DNA of 64,000 nucleotides from Halosimplex halobium (GTDB lineage Archaea > Halobacteriota > Halobacteria > Halobacteriales > Haloarculaceae). Position numbers and translations under genes: made by a program. Shown here piece after piece: positions 31,715 to 40,990 of the stretch (positions are counted from its first letter, which is position 1; each line of letters starts with the position of its first letter). The notes beneath the pieces are model-generated. The model was not told where the DNA came from, did no database searches, and saw only the letters and a list, made by a program, of their open reading frames with translations. The stretch is from the NCBI RefSeq assembly GCF_051414055.1, contig NZ_JBLKNX010000022.1, forward strand, positions 1-64,000, written 5' to 3'.

Positions 31715-33619
31715 ATGTCTGACAACCAGAACCACGGGTCGAACGGGACACCCATGTCGCGCCGGCGGATGATGCAGCTGATCGGCGCGACGGGCGTCGC
31801 GACGGGCCTCGCGGGCTGTGGTGGACAGTCGGCAGTGGAAACCGAGACGCAGGGCGACGGTGGCGACGGCGGTGACGGCGGCGACGGCGGGGACACCCCG
31901 ACCGATTCGCCGACGCCGACCTCGACGCCGGTCCAGGTCGACAGCGAGGCGCTGGCGACCATTCAGGAACTGGCGTACGTGACCAACCAGGCGATGCCGG
32001 TGTTGCCGCTCCAGGAGAAGCTGGCCCAGTCGTTCCAGACGACCGACGACTGGTCGGTTCCCGGGAAGGACAGCGACAAACTCCAGCTCTACTGGCCGAC
32101 CGAGTGGCTGCCCCGCTCGGGCGACTGGACGAAAAAGGAGGGTGCGGATGACAACCGCCTGACGTTCGCCCAGTGGGCGGTCCCGCAGGACTCCCAGTAC
32201 AACCCCTGGAACGGGAAGAACTTCGCCGAGCCGCGTCGGATGATCTTCGACCGGTTCATGAAGTACAACCTCGCGACCCAGGAGTACTCGGGCTACGTGA
32301 TCCAGGACTGGTCGGTCGACGGGACCGACGTGACCCTCAACGTGCGCGAGGGCCAGACCTGGCACAACGGCGACCCCGTCACCGCGACGGACGTGGCCAA
32401 CCAGATCAAGCTCGACATCTACAACGGCGGGAGCCTCGGCAGCTTCGTCGTGCCCGAGGACATGAACAAGCTCCCCGAGCGCGTCGTCGCGGCCGACGAG
32501 ACGACTGTCGAGATCTCGCTGCAGGAGGCCGTCAACCCCGACATCCTGCTGGCGTACCTCCAGCCGAAGTACCTCGTCGCTCACGAGGGGACCTACGGCG
32601 AGTACGTCACCCAGCTCGACGAGGCCGGGTCCGAGGACGCCCGGTCGGAGGCGCTCTCGGAGCTGACCGGCGAGTCCGTCCCCGAACCGGTGGGGTGTGG
32701 CCCCTTCCAGTTCGAGGACGCCGACACCCAGCGCACCCTCGTGACGAAGTACGACGACCACCCCGACGCGGGCAACATCAACTACGACGAGGTGGAGTAC
32801 CTCTACAAGCCCCAGAACCAGGGCCGCTGGAACTCCCTCATCAACGAGGAGACCGACGGGTCGGCGACGCTGTTCATGCCGTCGAACAAGCTGCGCCAGC
32901 TTCCCGACTCGGTGCAGGTCAGCCTCATCCCGCGCCACTGGGGGCTCGGGCTCGTCTTCAACTTCGAACAGGAGCCGGTCGACGACCCGCGCGTCCGCAA
33001 GGCCATCGCGCACGTCGTCAACCGCGAGCAGGTCGCGAAAAACTCCGGCGCCGGCACGAACTCGAAGATCGCCGTCACCTACCCGAGCGGCCTGACCGGC
33101 GAGTTCAACGGCCAGATCGAGGGGGCGTGGCTCGAGGGCGTCACCGACGAGTTCCAGACGTACGGCCGCGGCAGCGCCCAGACGGAGCAGGCCGCCCAGC
33201 TGCTTCGCGACGCCGGCTACGAGAAGAACAACGGCACCTGGGAGAAGGACGGCGAGCCGCTCGAGCTCCCGATCAAGGGACCGTCGGGCTTCTCCGACTG
33301 GGTCGCCGGCGCGAACACGGTCGCCTCCCAGCTCAAGGACTTCGGCATCGAGGCCCAGCCGAAGATGCTCGACACCTCGACCTACTGGGGCCAGGACTAC
33401 TCGAACGGCGACTTCGTCGTCGGGCTCCAGGGCTGGGCGTCGTACAACCAGTCCCATCCGTACTTCCACTTCCAGTGGTTGTTCGACTCCTGGGACGCGA
33501 AGAACGCGTGGAACCTGCCGGAGGAGTTCTCGACGCCGGTCCTGCACGACCGGGTCCGCGAGAGCGAGTCGGTCGCTCCGGCCGACCTCGTCGAAAGTCT
33601 CACGACCGCCGAAGAGTAA
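31715..33619 (+). CDS. ABC transporter substrate-binding lipoprotein (family 5), 634 aa
   Basis: Tat lipoprotein: RRRMMQLIGATGVATGLAGC, with the lipidated Cys35, then a Gly/Asp linker (GDGGDGGDGGDGG) and Thr/Pro stalk. The large domain is SBP_bac_5 (oligopeptide/oligosaccharide type): DVTLNVREGQTWHNGDPVTA and GLGLVFNFEQEPVDDPRVRK are signature-like. Family 5 proteins can bind peptides, nickel or oligosaccharides; location beside GH13 enzymes and TrmB points to sugars. ATG 31715 fits the TATA box and the Tat signal. First gene of the operon. Confidence 0.92.
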   Translation: MSDNQNHGSNGTPMSRRRMMQLIGATGVATGLAGCGGQSAVETETQGDGGDGGDGGDGGDTPTDSPTPTSTPVQVDSEALATIQELAYVTNQAMPVLPLQEKLAQSFQTTDDWSVPGKDSDKLQLYWPTEWLPRSGDWTKKEGADDNRLTFAQWAVPQDSQYNPWNGKNFAEPRRMIFDRFMKYNLATQEYSGYVIQDWSVDGTDVTLNVREGQTWHNGDPVTATDVANQIKLDIYNGGSLGSFVVPEDMNKLPERVVAADETTVEISLQEAVNPDILLAYLQPKYLVAHEGTYGEYVTQLDEAGSEDARSEALSELTGESVPEPVGCGPFQFEDADTQRTLVTKYDDHPDAGNINYDEVEYLYKPQNQGRWNSLINEETDGSATLFMPSNKLRQLPDSVQVSLIPRHWGLGLVFNFEQEPVDDPRVRKAIAHVVNREQVAKNSGAGTNSKIAVTYPSGLTGEFNGQIEGAWLEGVTDEFQTYGRGSAQTEQAAQLLRDAGYEKNNGTWEKDGEPLELPIKGPSGFSDWVAGANTVASQLKDFGIEAQPKMLDTSTYWGQDYSNGDFVVGLQGWASYNQSHPYFHFQWLFDSWDAKNAWNLPEEFSTPVLHDRVRESESVAPADLVESLTTAEE

Positions 33620-33631
33620 CTACCCCGACCA

Positions 33632-34642
33632 ATGAGCTACGTACTGAAGCGGATCGGACAATCAGTCCTCACCGTCTTCGTGGTGGTCTCGGCCAGCTTC
33701 GGCCTCATCCGGCTGCTGCCCGGCGGTCCGCTGGACTACCTGCGCGCCCAGATGATACAGCAGGGCGGCAGCTCCATGACGATGTCCGAGATCAACCGGC
33801 GCATCGCCGCACAGACCAACATCGCCGTCAACGAACCCATCTACGTCCAGTACGTCGACTACATGGCGTCGATCCTGACCGGCGACTTCGGCCGGTCGAT
33901 CTGGTACGAGGAGCCCGTCGCGAGCATCATCGGCCCGGCCATCCCGTGGACGGTCTTCCTGACCGCCTCCGCGCTCTTTCTCGCGTTCACCGTGGGCGTC
34001 TCGCTGGGCGCGGTCATGGCCTACAAGGAAGGCTCGAAGTTCGACGTGGGGAGCACCGGCGTCGGCCTGGTGCTCAACTCGACGCCGGGGTACGTCGTCG
34101 CCCTGCTGTTCGTCGCGTACCTGGGCTACCGCTTCGAGTTCTTCCCGACCGGCGGCCGCTACAACTCCGCGCTGGACCCGGGCTTTCACCCCGAGTTCCT
34201 GCTGAGCGTCCTCTACCACGGGGCCCTGCCCATCGGCTCGATGGCCATCGTCGGCTTCGGCGGCTGGGCGCTGTCGATGCGAGGCAACTCCATCCGCGTG
34301 CTCGGCGAGGACTACCTGCGGGTGGCTCGCCTGCGCGGGCTCTCGACGCGGCGGATCGCGCTTCGGTACGTCGCGCGCAACGCCATCCTGCCGATGTACA
34401 CCGGCCTGATGATCGCCATCGGGACGGTCTTCGGCGGGGCGGTCATCATCGAGAACATCTTCGCGTACCCGGGCGTCGGGTTCTACCTGATCCAGGCGAT
34501 CAACGCCAGGGACTACCCGCTGATGATGGGCGGGTTCATTCTCATCACCGTCGCCATGGTCATCGGCATCACCATCGCCGACCTGACCTACGGGATACTC
34601 GACCCCCGCGCCAAGGGAGGTGCCTCGCGTGAGTCCTACTGA
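33632..34642 (+). CDS. ABC transporter permease, DppB-like, 336 aa
   Basis: Six membrane helices in the OppB/DppB layout: N-terminal VLKRIGQSVLTVFVVVSASF, a large extracytoplasmic loop (about 40-100), then the EAA coupling motif in EDYLRVARLRGLSTRRIALR. YPGVGFYLIQAI near the end is typical. It starts 12 bp after the binding-protein gene, and its 3' end overlaps the next permease by 14 bp. Confidence 0.95.
   Translation: MSYVLKRIGQSVLTVFVVVSASFGLIRLLPGGPLDYLRAQMIQQGGSSMTMSEINRRIAAQTNIAVNEPIYVQYVDYMASILTGDFGRSIWYEEPVASIIGPAIPWTVFLTASALFLAFTVGVSLGAVMAYKEGSKFDVGSTGVGLVLNSTPGYVVALLFVAYLGYRFEFFPTGGRYNSALDPGFHPEFLLSVLYHGALPIGSMAIVGFGGWALSMRGNSIRVLGEDYLRVARLRGLSTRRIALRYVARNAILPMYTGLMIAIGTVFGGAVIIENIFAYPGVGFYLIQAINARDYPLMMGGFILITVAMVIGITIADLTYGILDPRAKGGASRESY
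34616..34620 (+). promoter_or_regulatory. Shine-Dalgarno sequence deciding the second permease start
   Basis: GGAGG, 8 bp before the GTG at 34629. It favours that GTG over the one at 34620, which overlaps the Shine-Dalgarno itself. Confidence 0.7.
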
Positions 34643-35903
34643 CGACGAACCGGAACACGACCCCGCCTTCGACGCCATCGCCGGCGACGACGACCGCATC
34701 GACGTCGCCGAGGTCACCGGGACCGACGACGAGTCCGGCCCGTCGCGCCCGGCCATCTCCGGCCACGGGCGGAAGGGCCGGGTCGCCGCCGACCGGGGCA
34801 CCGACGACGGCCTCCGCCCGGACGGCGGCGAACGTCCCGACGGAGCGGGCGAGCCCGGGGAACTACGTTCCGACGGCGCCGGGAGCTCGGTCTCGGAGTT
34901 CGAGCAGATGGCCGACGTGCAGCTGACGAAAGGCGAGCGCCGCCGCCAGTGGTTCGAGGAGAAGGTCCTCGCGCCGGCCCGGATCGTCTGGGAGGACTGG
35001 CGCGCCCGCTTCGGCGTCGTCGTCGTCACGTTCTACCTGTTGATGGGCACGGTCGGGCTCGCGCTCGTCCCGAAGCCCTCGCCCAACCAGGGGCCGCTCC
35101 TGGTCGGGGCCTTCCGGACGCTGAAGTACCCGCTCGGGACCACCTCCTCCGGGACGGACATCCTCTCGCAGATCGTCTACGCGACCCCCCAGATGCTGAT
35201 CATGATCACCTCCGGCGCGGTGTTCACGGTCGTCCTCGGGACGACGATCGGCACGCTGGCCGGCTACAAGGGCGGCAAGACCGACAGCGTCCTGATGACG
35301 ATCACGGACGTGATGATGACCATCCCGGGGCTGCCGCTGACGATCGTCCTCGCCGCGGTGCTCGGGATCTCCGGCAACCCCGTGGTCATCGGGGTCCTCG
35401 TCACGATCAACGCCTGGGCGGGGCTCGCACGCGCGATCCGCTCGCAGGTGCTGACGCTGCGCGACGCCGAGTACGTCGAGGCCTCCCGGATCATGGGCAT
35501 CCCGACGCCGCGGATCATCGGGAGCGACATCGTCCCGAATCTGATGCCGTACATCACGATGAACTTCGTCCGGCAGGCCCGCGCGGTCATCTTCGGGGTC
35601 GTCGGGCTGTACTTCCTGGGCGTCCTGCCGTACAACAGCGACAACTGGGGCGTCATGATGAACGCCGCGGTCGGGCGAGCGGGGGCGACCTCCTCGCCGG
35701 CGGCGTTCCACTGGCTGCTCATGCCGATGCTGGCCGTCATCTTCCTCGCGCTGGGGCTGACGCTGCTCGCCCAGGGGGCCGACCGCGTGTTCAACCCGCG
35801 GGTCCGCGCCCGCCACGCCAAGACCATCGAGGACGACGGCGACGACGAGGGCGACACCGGCGGCCCCGGCGGCGCCACCAGCGCGGCCACGGGAGGTATC
35901 TGA
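34629..35903 (+). CDS. ABC transporter permease, DppC-like with long acidic N-terminus, 424 aa
   Basis: GTG 34629 with a GGAGG Shine-Dalgarno, overlapping dppB-like by 14 bp. Residues 1-95 are disordered and acidic (DPAFDAIAGDDDRIDVAEVT), longer than normal for this family. Six membrane helices follow. The EAA loop is EYVEASRIMGIPTPRIIGSD. The C-terminal tail is acidic. It pairs with the DppB-like protein to form the channel. Confidence 0.94.
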   Translation: MSPTDDEPEHDPAFDAIAGDDDRIDVAEVTGTDDESGPSRPAISGHGRKGRVAADRGTDDGLRPDGGERPDGAGEPGELRSDGAGSSVSEFEQMADVQLTKGERRRQWFEEKVLAPARIVWEDWRARFGVVVVTFYLLMGTVGLALVPKPSPNQGPLLVGAFRTLKYPLGTTSSGTDILSQIVYATPQMLIMITSGAVFTVVLGTTIGTLAGYKGGKTDSVLMTITDVMMTIPGLPLTIVLAAVLGISGNPVVIGVLVTINAWAGLARAIRSQVLTLRDAEYVEASRIMGIPTPRIIGSDIVPNLMPYITMNFVRQARAVIFGVVGLYFLGVLPYNSDNWGVMMNAAVGRAGATSSPAAFHWLLMPMLAVIFLALGLTLLAQGADRVFNPRVRARHAKTIEDDGDDEGDTGGPGGATSAATGGI

Positions 35904-35904
35904 C

Positions 35905-38187
35905 ATGGCGAGCACGCCCGACGACACGACCGGTAGCACCGACACCGAGGGCCCCTCGCGGGGCCGCGACGAGACGGCCCGGGGGACCGACGACCCCATC
36001 GTCGAGGTGCGCAACGTCAGCGTCACCTACGACCTGCAGGCCCGCGACGCGATGGTGCTCGACGACGTGAGCCTCGACCTGCGCCGCGGGGAGATCCTCG
36101 GCTGCGTCGGCGAGTCGGGCTCGGGCAAGTCCATGCTCGCCAACGCGATGATGGACGCCGTCGAGGAACCGGGGATCACTACCGGCGACGTGCGCTACTA
36201 CCCCTCGGGGAACGCCGACCCGGTCCACGTCCTCGACCTGGACGACGACGACCTCAAGCAGTTCCGCTGGGAGGAGATCTCGATGGTCTTCCAGGGGGCG
36301 CTGTCCTCGTTCAACCCCACGATGACCATCGGCGGGCACTTCGAGGAGACCCTGGAGGCCCACGACTACGACGTCGACGAGGGCATGGAGCGGGCCCGCC
36401 AGCTGCTCTCGGACCTGTACCTGGACCCCGAGCGGGTGCTGAACGCCTACTCCCACGAGCTGTCCGGCGGGATGAGCCAGCGGGCGCTGATCGCCCTCTC
36501 GCTCATCCTCGAGCCGGACGTGCTCCTGATGGACGAGCCGACCGCCGCGCTGGATCTGCTGATGCAGCGGTCGATCCTCTCGCTGCTCGACGACATCAAG
36601 GAGAAGTACGAGCTGTCTATCCTCTTCATCACGCACGACCTGCCGCTGGTCGCGGGGCTGGCCGACCGGCTGGCCATCCTCTACGCGTTCGAGCTGGCGG
36701 AGGTCGGGCCGAGCGACCAGCTCGTCCGTGACTCCAGCCACCCCTACACCAGGGCGCTGCTGAAGGCGGTGCCGAACCTCGACGCGCCGCTGGAGACGAT
36801 GCAGCCCATCGAGGGGACGGCGCCGAACCCGGCGCACGTCCCGGACGGCTGTCACTACGCGCCGCGGTGTCCGCTGTCCGACCAGCGCTGCCACGAGGAG
36901 AAGCCGGAGTGGTACGACGCCGGACCCGACCAGCGGTCGGCCTGTTTCTACCACGAGCAGGCCGACGAGGCCGTGCCGTTCGACGTGTCGGAGATCGCCG
37001 GGACGGTCGAGGACGCGGCGGAGACGGCCGAGCCCGACGACGCGTTCGGCGGCGACGCGAGCAGCGGGGGCAGCGCCCTGGCCGCACCGGACGACGAGAC
37101 GGTCGTCTCGCTGGACGACGTGTCCATCCACTTCGAGGAGGACCAGGGGCTGCTCGCGTCGCTGACCGGCGAGCCCGAGACGGTCCACGCCGTCGACGAC
37201 GTGAGCATCGACATCCCCGAGAACGACGTGCTGGCGCTGGTCGGCGAGTCCGGCTGCGGCAAGACCACGCTGGGCAAGGCGATCATCGGCGTCCAGCGGC
37301 CCACCGAGGGCAGCGTCGCCTATCGCGGCCAGGACATCTGGGACGCCAAGGACGGCGTGGGTGACCCCGAGATCGAGTACGGGGACATCCGCAAGGCGCT
37401 GCAGATCATCCACCAGGACCCCGGGGCGTCGCTGAACCCCAACCAGAAGGTCGTCACCTCGCTGGAGGCGCCGCTGAAGCGCTGGAACCCCGAGCTGTCG
37501 ACCGAGGACCGCCGGGCGCGCATCTACGCGCTGCTCGACCGGGTCGGCATGACCCCGCCGGAGGACTACGCCAACCGCTTCCCCCACCAGCTCTCGGGCG
37601 GGGAGCAACAGCGCGTGGCGCTCGTCCGCGCACTGTTGATGAACCCGGACGTGATCCTCGCCGACGAGGCGGTCTCGGCGCTGGACGTGTCCCTGCGGGT
37701 GGAGACGATGGACCTGCTGCTCGAACTGCAGAACCAGTTCAACACCTCCTTCGTCTTCATCTCGCACACGCTGTCGAACGCCCGCTACCTCGCCGAGAAG
37801 GCCGACGGGCGCATCGGGATCATGTACCTCGGCGAACTCGTCGAGGTCGGCCCGCCCGACGAGGTGCTGAACGACCCCCAGCACCCCTACACGAAGGTGC
37901 TGCGGTGGGCGACGGCGAACTTAGACCCCAGCGACCAGGAGATGACGGACCCGCCGGTCCGGTCGATCGACATCCCCGACCCCGTCGACCCGCCGACGGG
38001 CTGTCGGTTCCACACGCGCTGTCCGGAGGCCCGCGAGGCCTGCGTGAGCGAGGCGCCTGACCTCGACGAGTCGGGCTCCGGCGAGCGGGCGGTCGCGTGC
38101 CACCGGGCGGACTCGAACCACCCCTACTGGGACAGCGAACCCCTGGAGGGCGTCGACGCCGCGGAGTCGCCGAACGACGGGGACTGA
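35905..38187 (+). CDS. Fused double ABC ATPase (DppD-DppF-like), 760 aa
   Basis: Two nucleotide-binding domains in one chain. NBD1: Walker A GESGSGKS (residues 69-76), Q-loop VFQGALSSFNP, signature LSGGMSQRALIA, Walker B VLLMDEP. NBD2: Walker A GESGCGKTT (about 446-454), Q-loop IHQDPGASLNP, signature LSGGEQQRVALV, Walker B VILADEAVSALD (Ala-Asp-Glu-Ala instead of MDEP). Each ends in an oligopeptide-type C-terminal domain with Cys clusters (YAPRCPLSDQRC; HTRCPEAREAC). In most dpp/opp systems these are two genes. It begins 1 bp after the permease stop. Confidence 0.94.
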   Translation: MASTPDDTTGSTDTEGPSRGRDETARGTDDPIVEVRNVSVTYDLQARDAMVLDDVSLDLRRGEILGCVGESGSGKSMLANAMMDAVEEPGITTGDVRYYPSGNADPVHVLDLDDDDLKQFRWEEISMVFQGALSSFNPTMTIGGHFEETLEAHDYDVDEGMERARQLLSDLYLDPERVLNAYSHELSGGMSQRALIALSLILEPDVLLMDEPTAALDLLMQRSILSLLDDIKEKYELSILFITHDLPLVAGLADRLAILYAFELAEVGPSDQLVRDSSHPYTRALLKAVPNLDAPLETMQPIEGTAPNPAHVPDGCHYAPRCPLSDQRCHEEKPEWYDAGPDQRSACFYHEQADEAVPFDVSEIAGTVEDAAETAEPDDAFGGDASSGGSALAAPDDETVVSLDDVSIHFEEDQGLLASLTGEPETVHAVDDVSIDIPENDVLALVGESGCGKTTLGKAIIGVQRPTEGSVAYRGQDIWDAKDGVGDPEIEYGDIRKALQIIHQDPGASLNPNQKVVTSLEAPLKRWNPELSTEDRRARIYALLDRVGMTPPEDYANRFPHQLSGGEQQRVALVRALLMNPDVILADEAVSALDVSLRVETMDLLLELQNQFNTSFVFISHTLSNARYLAEKADGRIGIMYLGELVEVGPPDEVLNDPQHPYTKVLRWATANLDPSDQEMTDPPVRSIDIPDPVDPPTGCRFHTRCPEAREACVSEAPDLDESGSGERAVACHRADSNHPYWDSEPLEGVDAAESPNDGD

Positions 38188-38308
38188 CGATGGCGGTCCC
38201 GCGCGCCCGAGGCCGGGCCGCTCCGACATGCGGCGGTCCGGCGGGGCCGGGCGACAGCGGGACCATGAAGTGGCTCCCCGCCGATCACCGCGTACGGAGG
38301 AGGAGGGT

Positions 38309-38506
38309 GTGACGGCAGTCTGGCGCGCGTTCTTCACCGCGAGCGCCGTGTTGCTGGGGTTCCTGGTCCTGGCGGTCCCGTTCGTCGAACGGGGGACCGG
38401 GACGTTCGTGATCTCGGTGGTGAGCTTCGCGATGCTCGCCGTGGTGTTCGTCGCCTCGGCGGCGTTCATCCGCGCGGACTGGGACCCCTTCGAGGAGCTG
38501 TGGTGA
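38309..38506 (+). CDS. Two-helix small membrane protein, 65 aa
   Basis: GTG 38309 follows a GGAGGAGGA Shine-Dalgarno-like run. FFTASAVLLGFLVLAVPFVE and VISVVSFAMLAVVFVASAAF are two membrane helices; the end (DWDPFEELW) is acidic. A 15-codon frame (38265-38312, MKWLPADHRVRRRRV) precedes and overlaps it. Possibly a small subunit of the transporter or the last gene of its operon; no family recognised. Confidence 0.55.
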   Translation: MTAVWRAFFTASAVLLGFLVLAVPFVERGTGTFVISVVSFAMLAVVFVASAAFIRADWDPFEELW

Positions 38507-38596
38507 CCGGCCGCGGGGGACGGCGGGAGCGACGACTCACGGACCGAAAATGCAAGAGGAACAACCATACGTGATACCGTTCAACGGAGCGATACC

Positions 38597-39655
38597 ATGA
38601 CCGACCAAGGGATCGACGACGGCACGCTCAGGGACGAGCTGAACGTGTTCGGCTTCTCGGACACGGAGATCGACACCTACCTTGCGATCCTCGAACAGGG
38701 CGAGACGACCGTGCGGACGGTCGCGGAGGCGGCGGACGTGACCCAGCGGGCGGTGTACAACATCGCCGAGCGCCTGGAGGACCGCAACCTCGTCGTGGTC
38801 AACGACCACGCCTCGCCGACGACGATCCGGGCGCGGCCCCCCGAGGAGGCCATCGACGCGCTGTCGAACCGCCTGGAGTCGATCACCCCGACGCTGGAGG
38901 ACCGGTTCAACCGGACCGAACCCCAGACGCCGGAGATCCAGATCATCAAGGCCCGCGAGACCGCGGTCAAGCGGCTCCGGACGGGGATCTCCGAGGCCGA
39001 CAACGAGGTGCTCGTGGCGGTCCCGGGCCACTCCTACGAGGACATCGAGCCGGAACTGCGGGACGCCGTCGACCGCGGCGTGCTCGTCTTCCTGCTGATC
39101 GGCGGGATGGCGGATCTGGAGGTCGACGAGTCTCGACTGGAGGAGACGGCAGCGGTCGTCCGGTCGTGGTCCGAGCGACTCCCCTTCATGTACGCCGCCG
39201 ACGACGAGGCGGCGATGATCGGCCACTCGGGCATCCTCTCGGGCACCCACGTCGACGAGGAGGCCGTCGCCGTCACGGAGGACAACCTGGCCGGCTCCAT
39301 CGTCGGGCTGTACTTCGGCGCCTACTGGCCGGCGGCGACCGAGGTCCACGTCCGCGAGCCCGGCGACCTCCCGCGGACCTTCGAGTGGTTCCGCCACTCC
39401 GTGCTGGAGGCCGTCCTCCACCGCCGCGAGGGGACGGAACTGGAAGCGGTGGTCCGGACCGACGAGGGGCCGGAGGTCGCCGGCCGCGTCAGCCAGGTCC
39501 GCCAGGCGTTCGTCGAGCCGTCGACCAACGACTACACGCTGGAGACCAGCCTCTACCTGGAGACCGGCCGCGGCGAGGTCAGCATCGGCGGCCCCGGCTC
39601 GTTCATCGAGGAGTACGAGGGCGACGAGGTGACCCTGCGTCCGACCGACGAGTAG
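38597..39655 (+). CDS. TrmB-family sugar-responsive regulator, 352 aa
   Basis: N-terminal winged helix (LNVFGFSDTEIDTYLAILEQ, then AEAADVTQRAVYNIAERLED, residues about 14-65), then the TrmB effector region with PLD-like fold (VLVAVPGHSYEDIEPELRDA, about 135-165) and C-terminal TrmB domain (HVREPGDLPRTFEWFRHSVL). TrmB proteins respond to maltose, glucose and related sugars. It stands after the transporter operon and is the likely regulator of transporter and glucosidases. Confidence 0.92.
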   Translation: MTDQGIDDGTLRDELNVFGFSDTEIDTYLAILEQGETTVRTVAEAADVTQRAVYNIAERLEDRNLVVVNDHASPTTIRARPPEEAIDALSNRLESITPTLEDRFNRTEPQTPEIQIIKARETAVKRLRTGISEADNEVLVAVPGHSYEDIEPELRDAVDRGVLVFLLIGGMADLEVDESRLEETAAVVRSWSERLPFMYAADDEAAMIGHSGILSGTHVDEEAVAVTEDNLAGSIVGLYFGAYWPAATEVHVREPGDLPRTFEWFRHSVLEAVLHRREGTELEAVVRTDEGPEVAGRVSQVRQAFVEPSTNDYTLETSLYLETGRGEVSIGGPGSFIEEYEGDEVTLRPTDE

Positions 39656-39743
39656 TCGCGGTCTCGACGGTTCTCCCCCACGTTTCGAACACCCGAAGAC
39701 GTTCGGCACAACCCCTGGGAGCGTCGGTGCCGTACGCTCTCGT

Positions 39744-40016
39744 ATGTCCACCGGACTGAACCCCGAGACGGTCGTCGCCGAGACCGGCGCACCCCGCGAC
39801 GCGCCGCGGGAGACGCTGGACGTGCGCGAGCTGGGGCCGCCCAAGCCGCTGTCGAACACGCTCGAACGGCTGGTCGAGCTGGACGACGGGACGGTGCTGG
39901 TCCAGTTCAACGACCGCGCGCCACAGCACCTCTACCCCAAGCTCGACGACCGCGGCTACGAGTACGCGACCGTCGAGCGCGACGGCGTCACCGTCACGAC
40001 GATCTGGCGGGCATGA
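39744..40016 (+). CDS. DUF2249 domain protein, 90 aa
   Basis: One DUF2249 domain: ETLDVRELGPPKPLSNTLER, LDDGTVLVQFNDRAPQHLYP and YATVERDGVTVTTIWRA. These small proteins accompany denitrification and low-oxygen respiration genes in bacteria and haloarchaea. Function unproven; sulphur-carrier-like (TusA-fold) structure is suspected. ATGA overlap with the next gene. Confidence 0.88.
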   Translation: MSTGLNPETVVAETGAPRDAPRETLDVRELGPPKPLSNTLERLVELDDGTVLVQFNDRAPQHLYPKLDDRGYEYATVERDGVTVTTIWRA

Positions 40017-40384
40017 CCGGCGCGTCGTCGACCGGAGCGAATGAGGGCACCGACGCCGACGCCGTCGACGGTGCGGAGCGTCCGGCCGACCCGGGCGCCG
40101 AAACGACCGACCAGGCCGCCGAGACGCCCGATCCCGACGCGGCCCGCGCGCGGATCCGGGAGCGCGCCGGCGAGGTCCGCGAGCGTGAGGTCGAGACAGC
40201 ACTGACGAAGCTCGACACTCGGGGCGACCTCTCGGAGCGCGACCGCGAGGCGGTCGAACGGCTCGCCGACCGGCTGGTCGCCCGGCTGCTGGCCGCGCCC
40301 GAGCGGAGCCTCCGGGCGGCGGCGGAGGGCGACGACCACGACCCCGAGACCGTCGCCACGGCGCTGTCGCTGTTCGGCGAATAG
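40013..40384 (+). CDS. GluTR dimerisation-domain-like orphan, 123 aa
   Basis: Residues 1-40 are acidic linker. Residues 42-120 (RARIRERAGEVREREVETAL, then ERDREAVERLADRLVARLLA and SLRAAAEGDD) match the C-terminal helical dimerisation domain of glutamyl-tRNA reductase (HemA), without the catalytic or NADPH domains. Standing next to DUF2249 it may bind haem or act with GluTR; this is inference. ATG at 40013 overlaps the DUF2249 stop. Confidence 0.7.
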   Translation: MTGASSTGANEGTDADAVDGAERPADPGAETTDQAAETPDPDAARARIRERAGEVREREVETALTKLDTRGDLSERDREAVERLADRLVARLLAAPERSLRAAAEGDDHDPETVATALSLFGE

Positions 40385-40427
40385 TACGTTTCGCGGCCGC
40401 GGTGGGAAAGCGAGCCGGAGAGGGTCG

Positions 40428-40721
40428 TCAACCCTCGGCGAGGACGAGCAGCGCGACGCTGTCCTCGCGGGCCCGCGGGGAGATGTCCTGGTCGCCGGAG
40501 AACCGGGCGGCGTCGCCGGCGGCCAGCTCGACCGTCTCGTCGCCGAGGGTCATCTCGATCTCGCCGTCGACGACGTAGCAGACGATCTCTCTGTCGGGGT
40601 GCTGGTGTGGCGGGACGCGGTCGCCCTCGTCGAGGGCGAGCCGGACGGTCTTCGGCGCCCCCTCGAAGAGGACGCCCCGGCCGTCGCCGTCCAGGTCCGG
40701 GAGGTGGACGACCTCGCTCAT
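40428..40721 (-). CDS. Small cupin-fold protein, 97 aa
   Basis: Single cupin: VPPHQHPDREIVCYVVDGEI (cupin motif 1 with two His and a Glu) and VELAAGDAARFSGDQDISPR (motif 2 region, without the canonical final His), so metal binding would be incomplete. Stop is convergent with the GluTR-like gene. Its start overlaps the stop of the upstream DUF2249 gene (ATGA). Confidence 0.85.
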   Translation of the reverse strand: MSEVVHLPDLDGDGRGVLFEGAPKTVRLALDEGDRVPPHQHPDREIVCYVVDGEIEMTLGDETVELAAGDAARFSGDQDISPRAREDSVALLVLAEG

Positions 40722-40951
40722 TCCTTGGGGAGGTCGGCGACGAATTCGTCGGTCTCGCGCCGCTCGACCGAGTAGTTCTCGGCGTCGAACTCGTCGACCT
40801 CGGCCTGGAACTCGTAGAACAGCGGCTTCGGTTCGTGGTCGTTGACGATCCGCAGCGTCTCGCCACTCGCCAGATCCTCGAAGGCCTCGTGGATCATCGG
40901 GTGGCGCTCCGGCGGCGGCACGTCGCGGATGTCGAGCGTGGTCGCTGGCAT
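40718..40951 (-). CDS. DUF2249 domain protein, 77 aa
   Basis: MPATTLDIRDVPPPERHPMI, then DLASGETLRIVNDHEPKPLF and FEFQ-like YEFQAEVDEFDAENYSVERR: the DUF2249 fold with the conserved 'NDHEPKPLFYEF' core. Paralogue of 39744-40016. First gene of the DUF2249-cupin pair. The palindrome at 40991 lies 40 bp upstream. Confidence 0.88.
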   Translation of the reverse strand: MPATTLDIRDVPPPERHPMIHEAFEDLASGETLRIVNDHEPKPLFYEFQAEVDEFDAENYSVERRETDEFVADLPKE

Positions 40952-40990
40952 ACGTCCGACGGTTGGCCGCCCGCACGCCTCTCCCTTTGC

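Noticed and set aside
31546..38576. Shared 8-mer ACGTGATA upstream of the glucosidases (31546-31553, minus) and of trmB (38569-38576) as a TrmB operator
   Set aside because: Eight bases occurring twice in 64 kb is expected by chance, and it does not match the TACT-N7/8-GAGTA type motif I recall for haloarchaeal TrmB.
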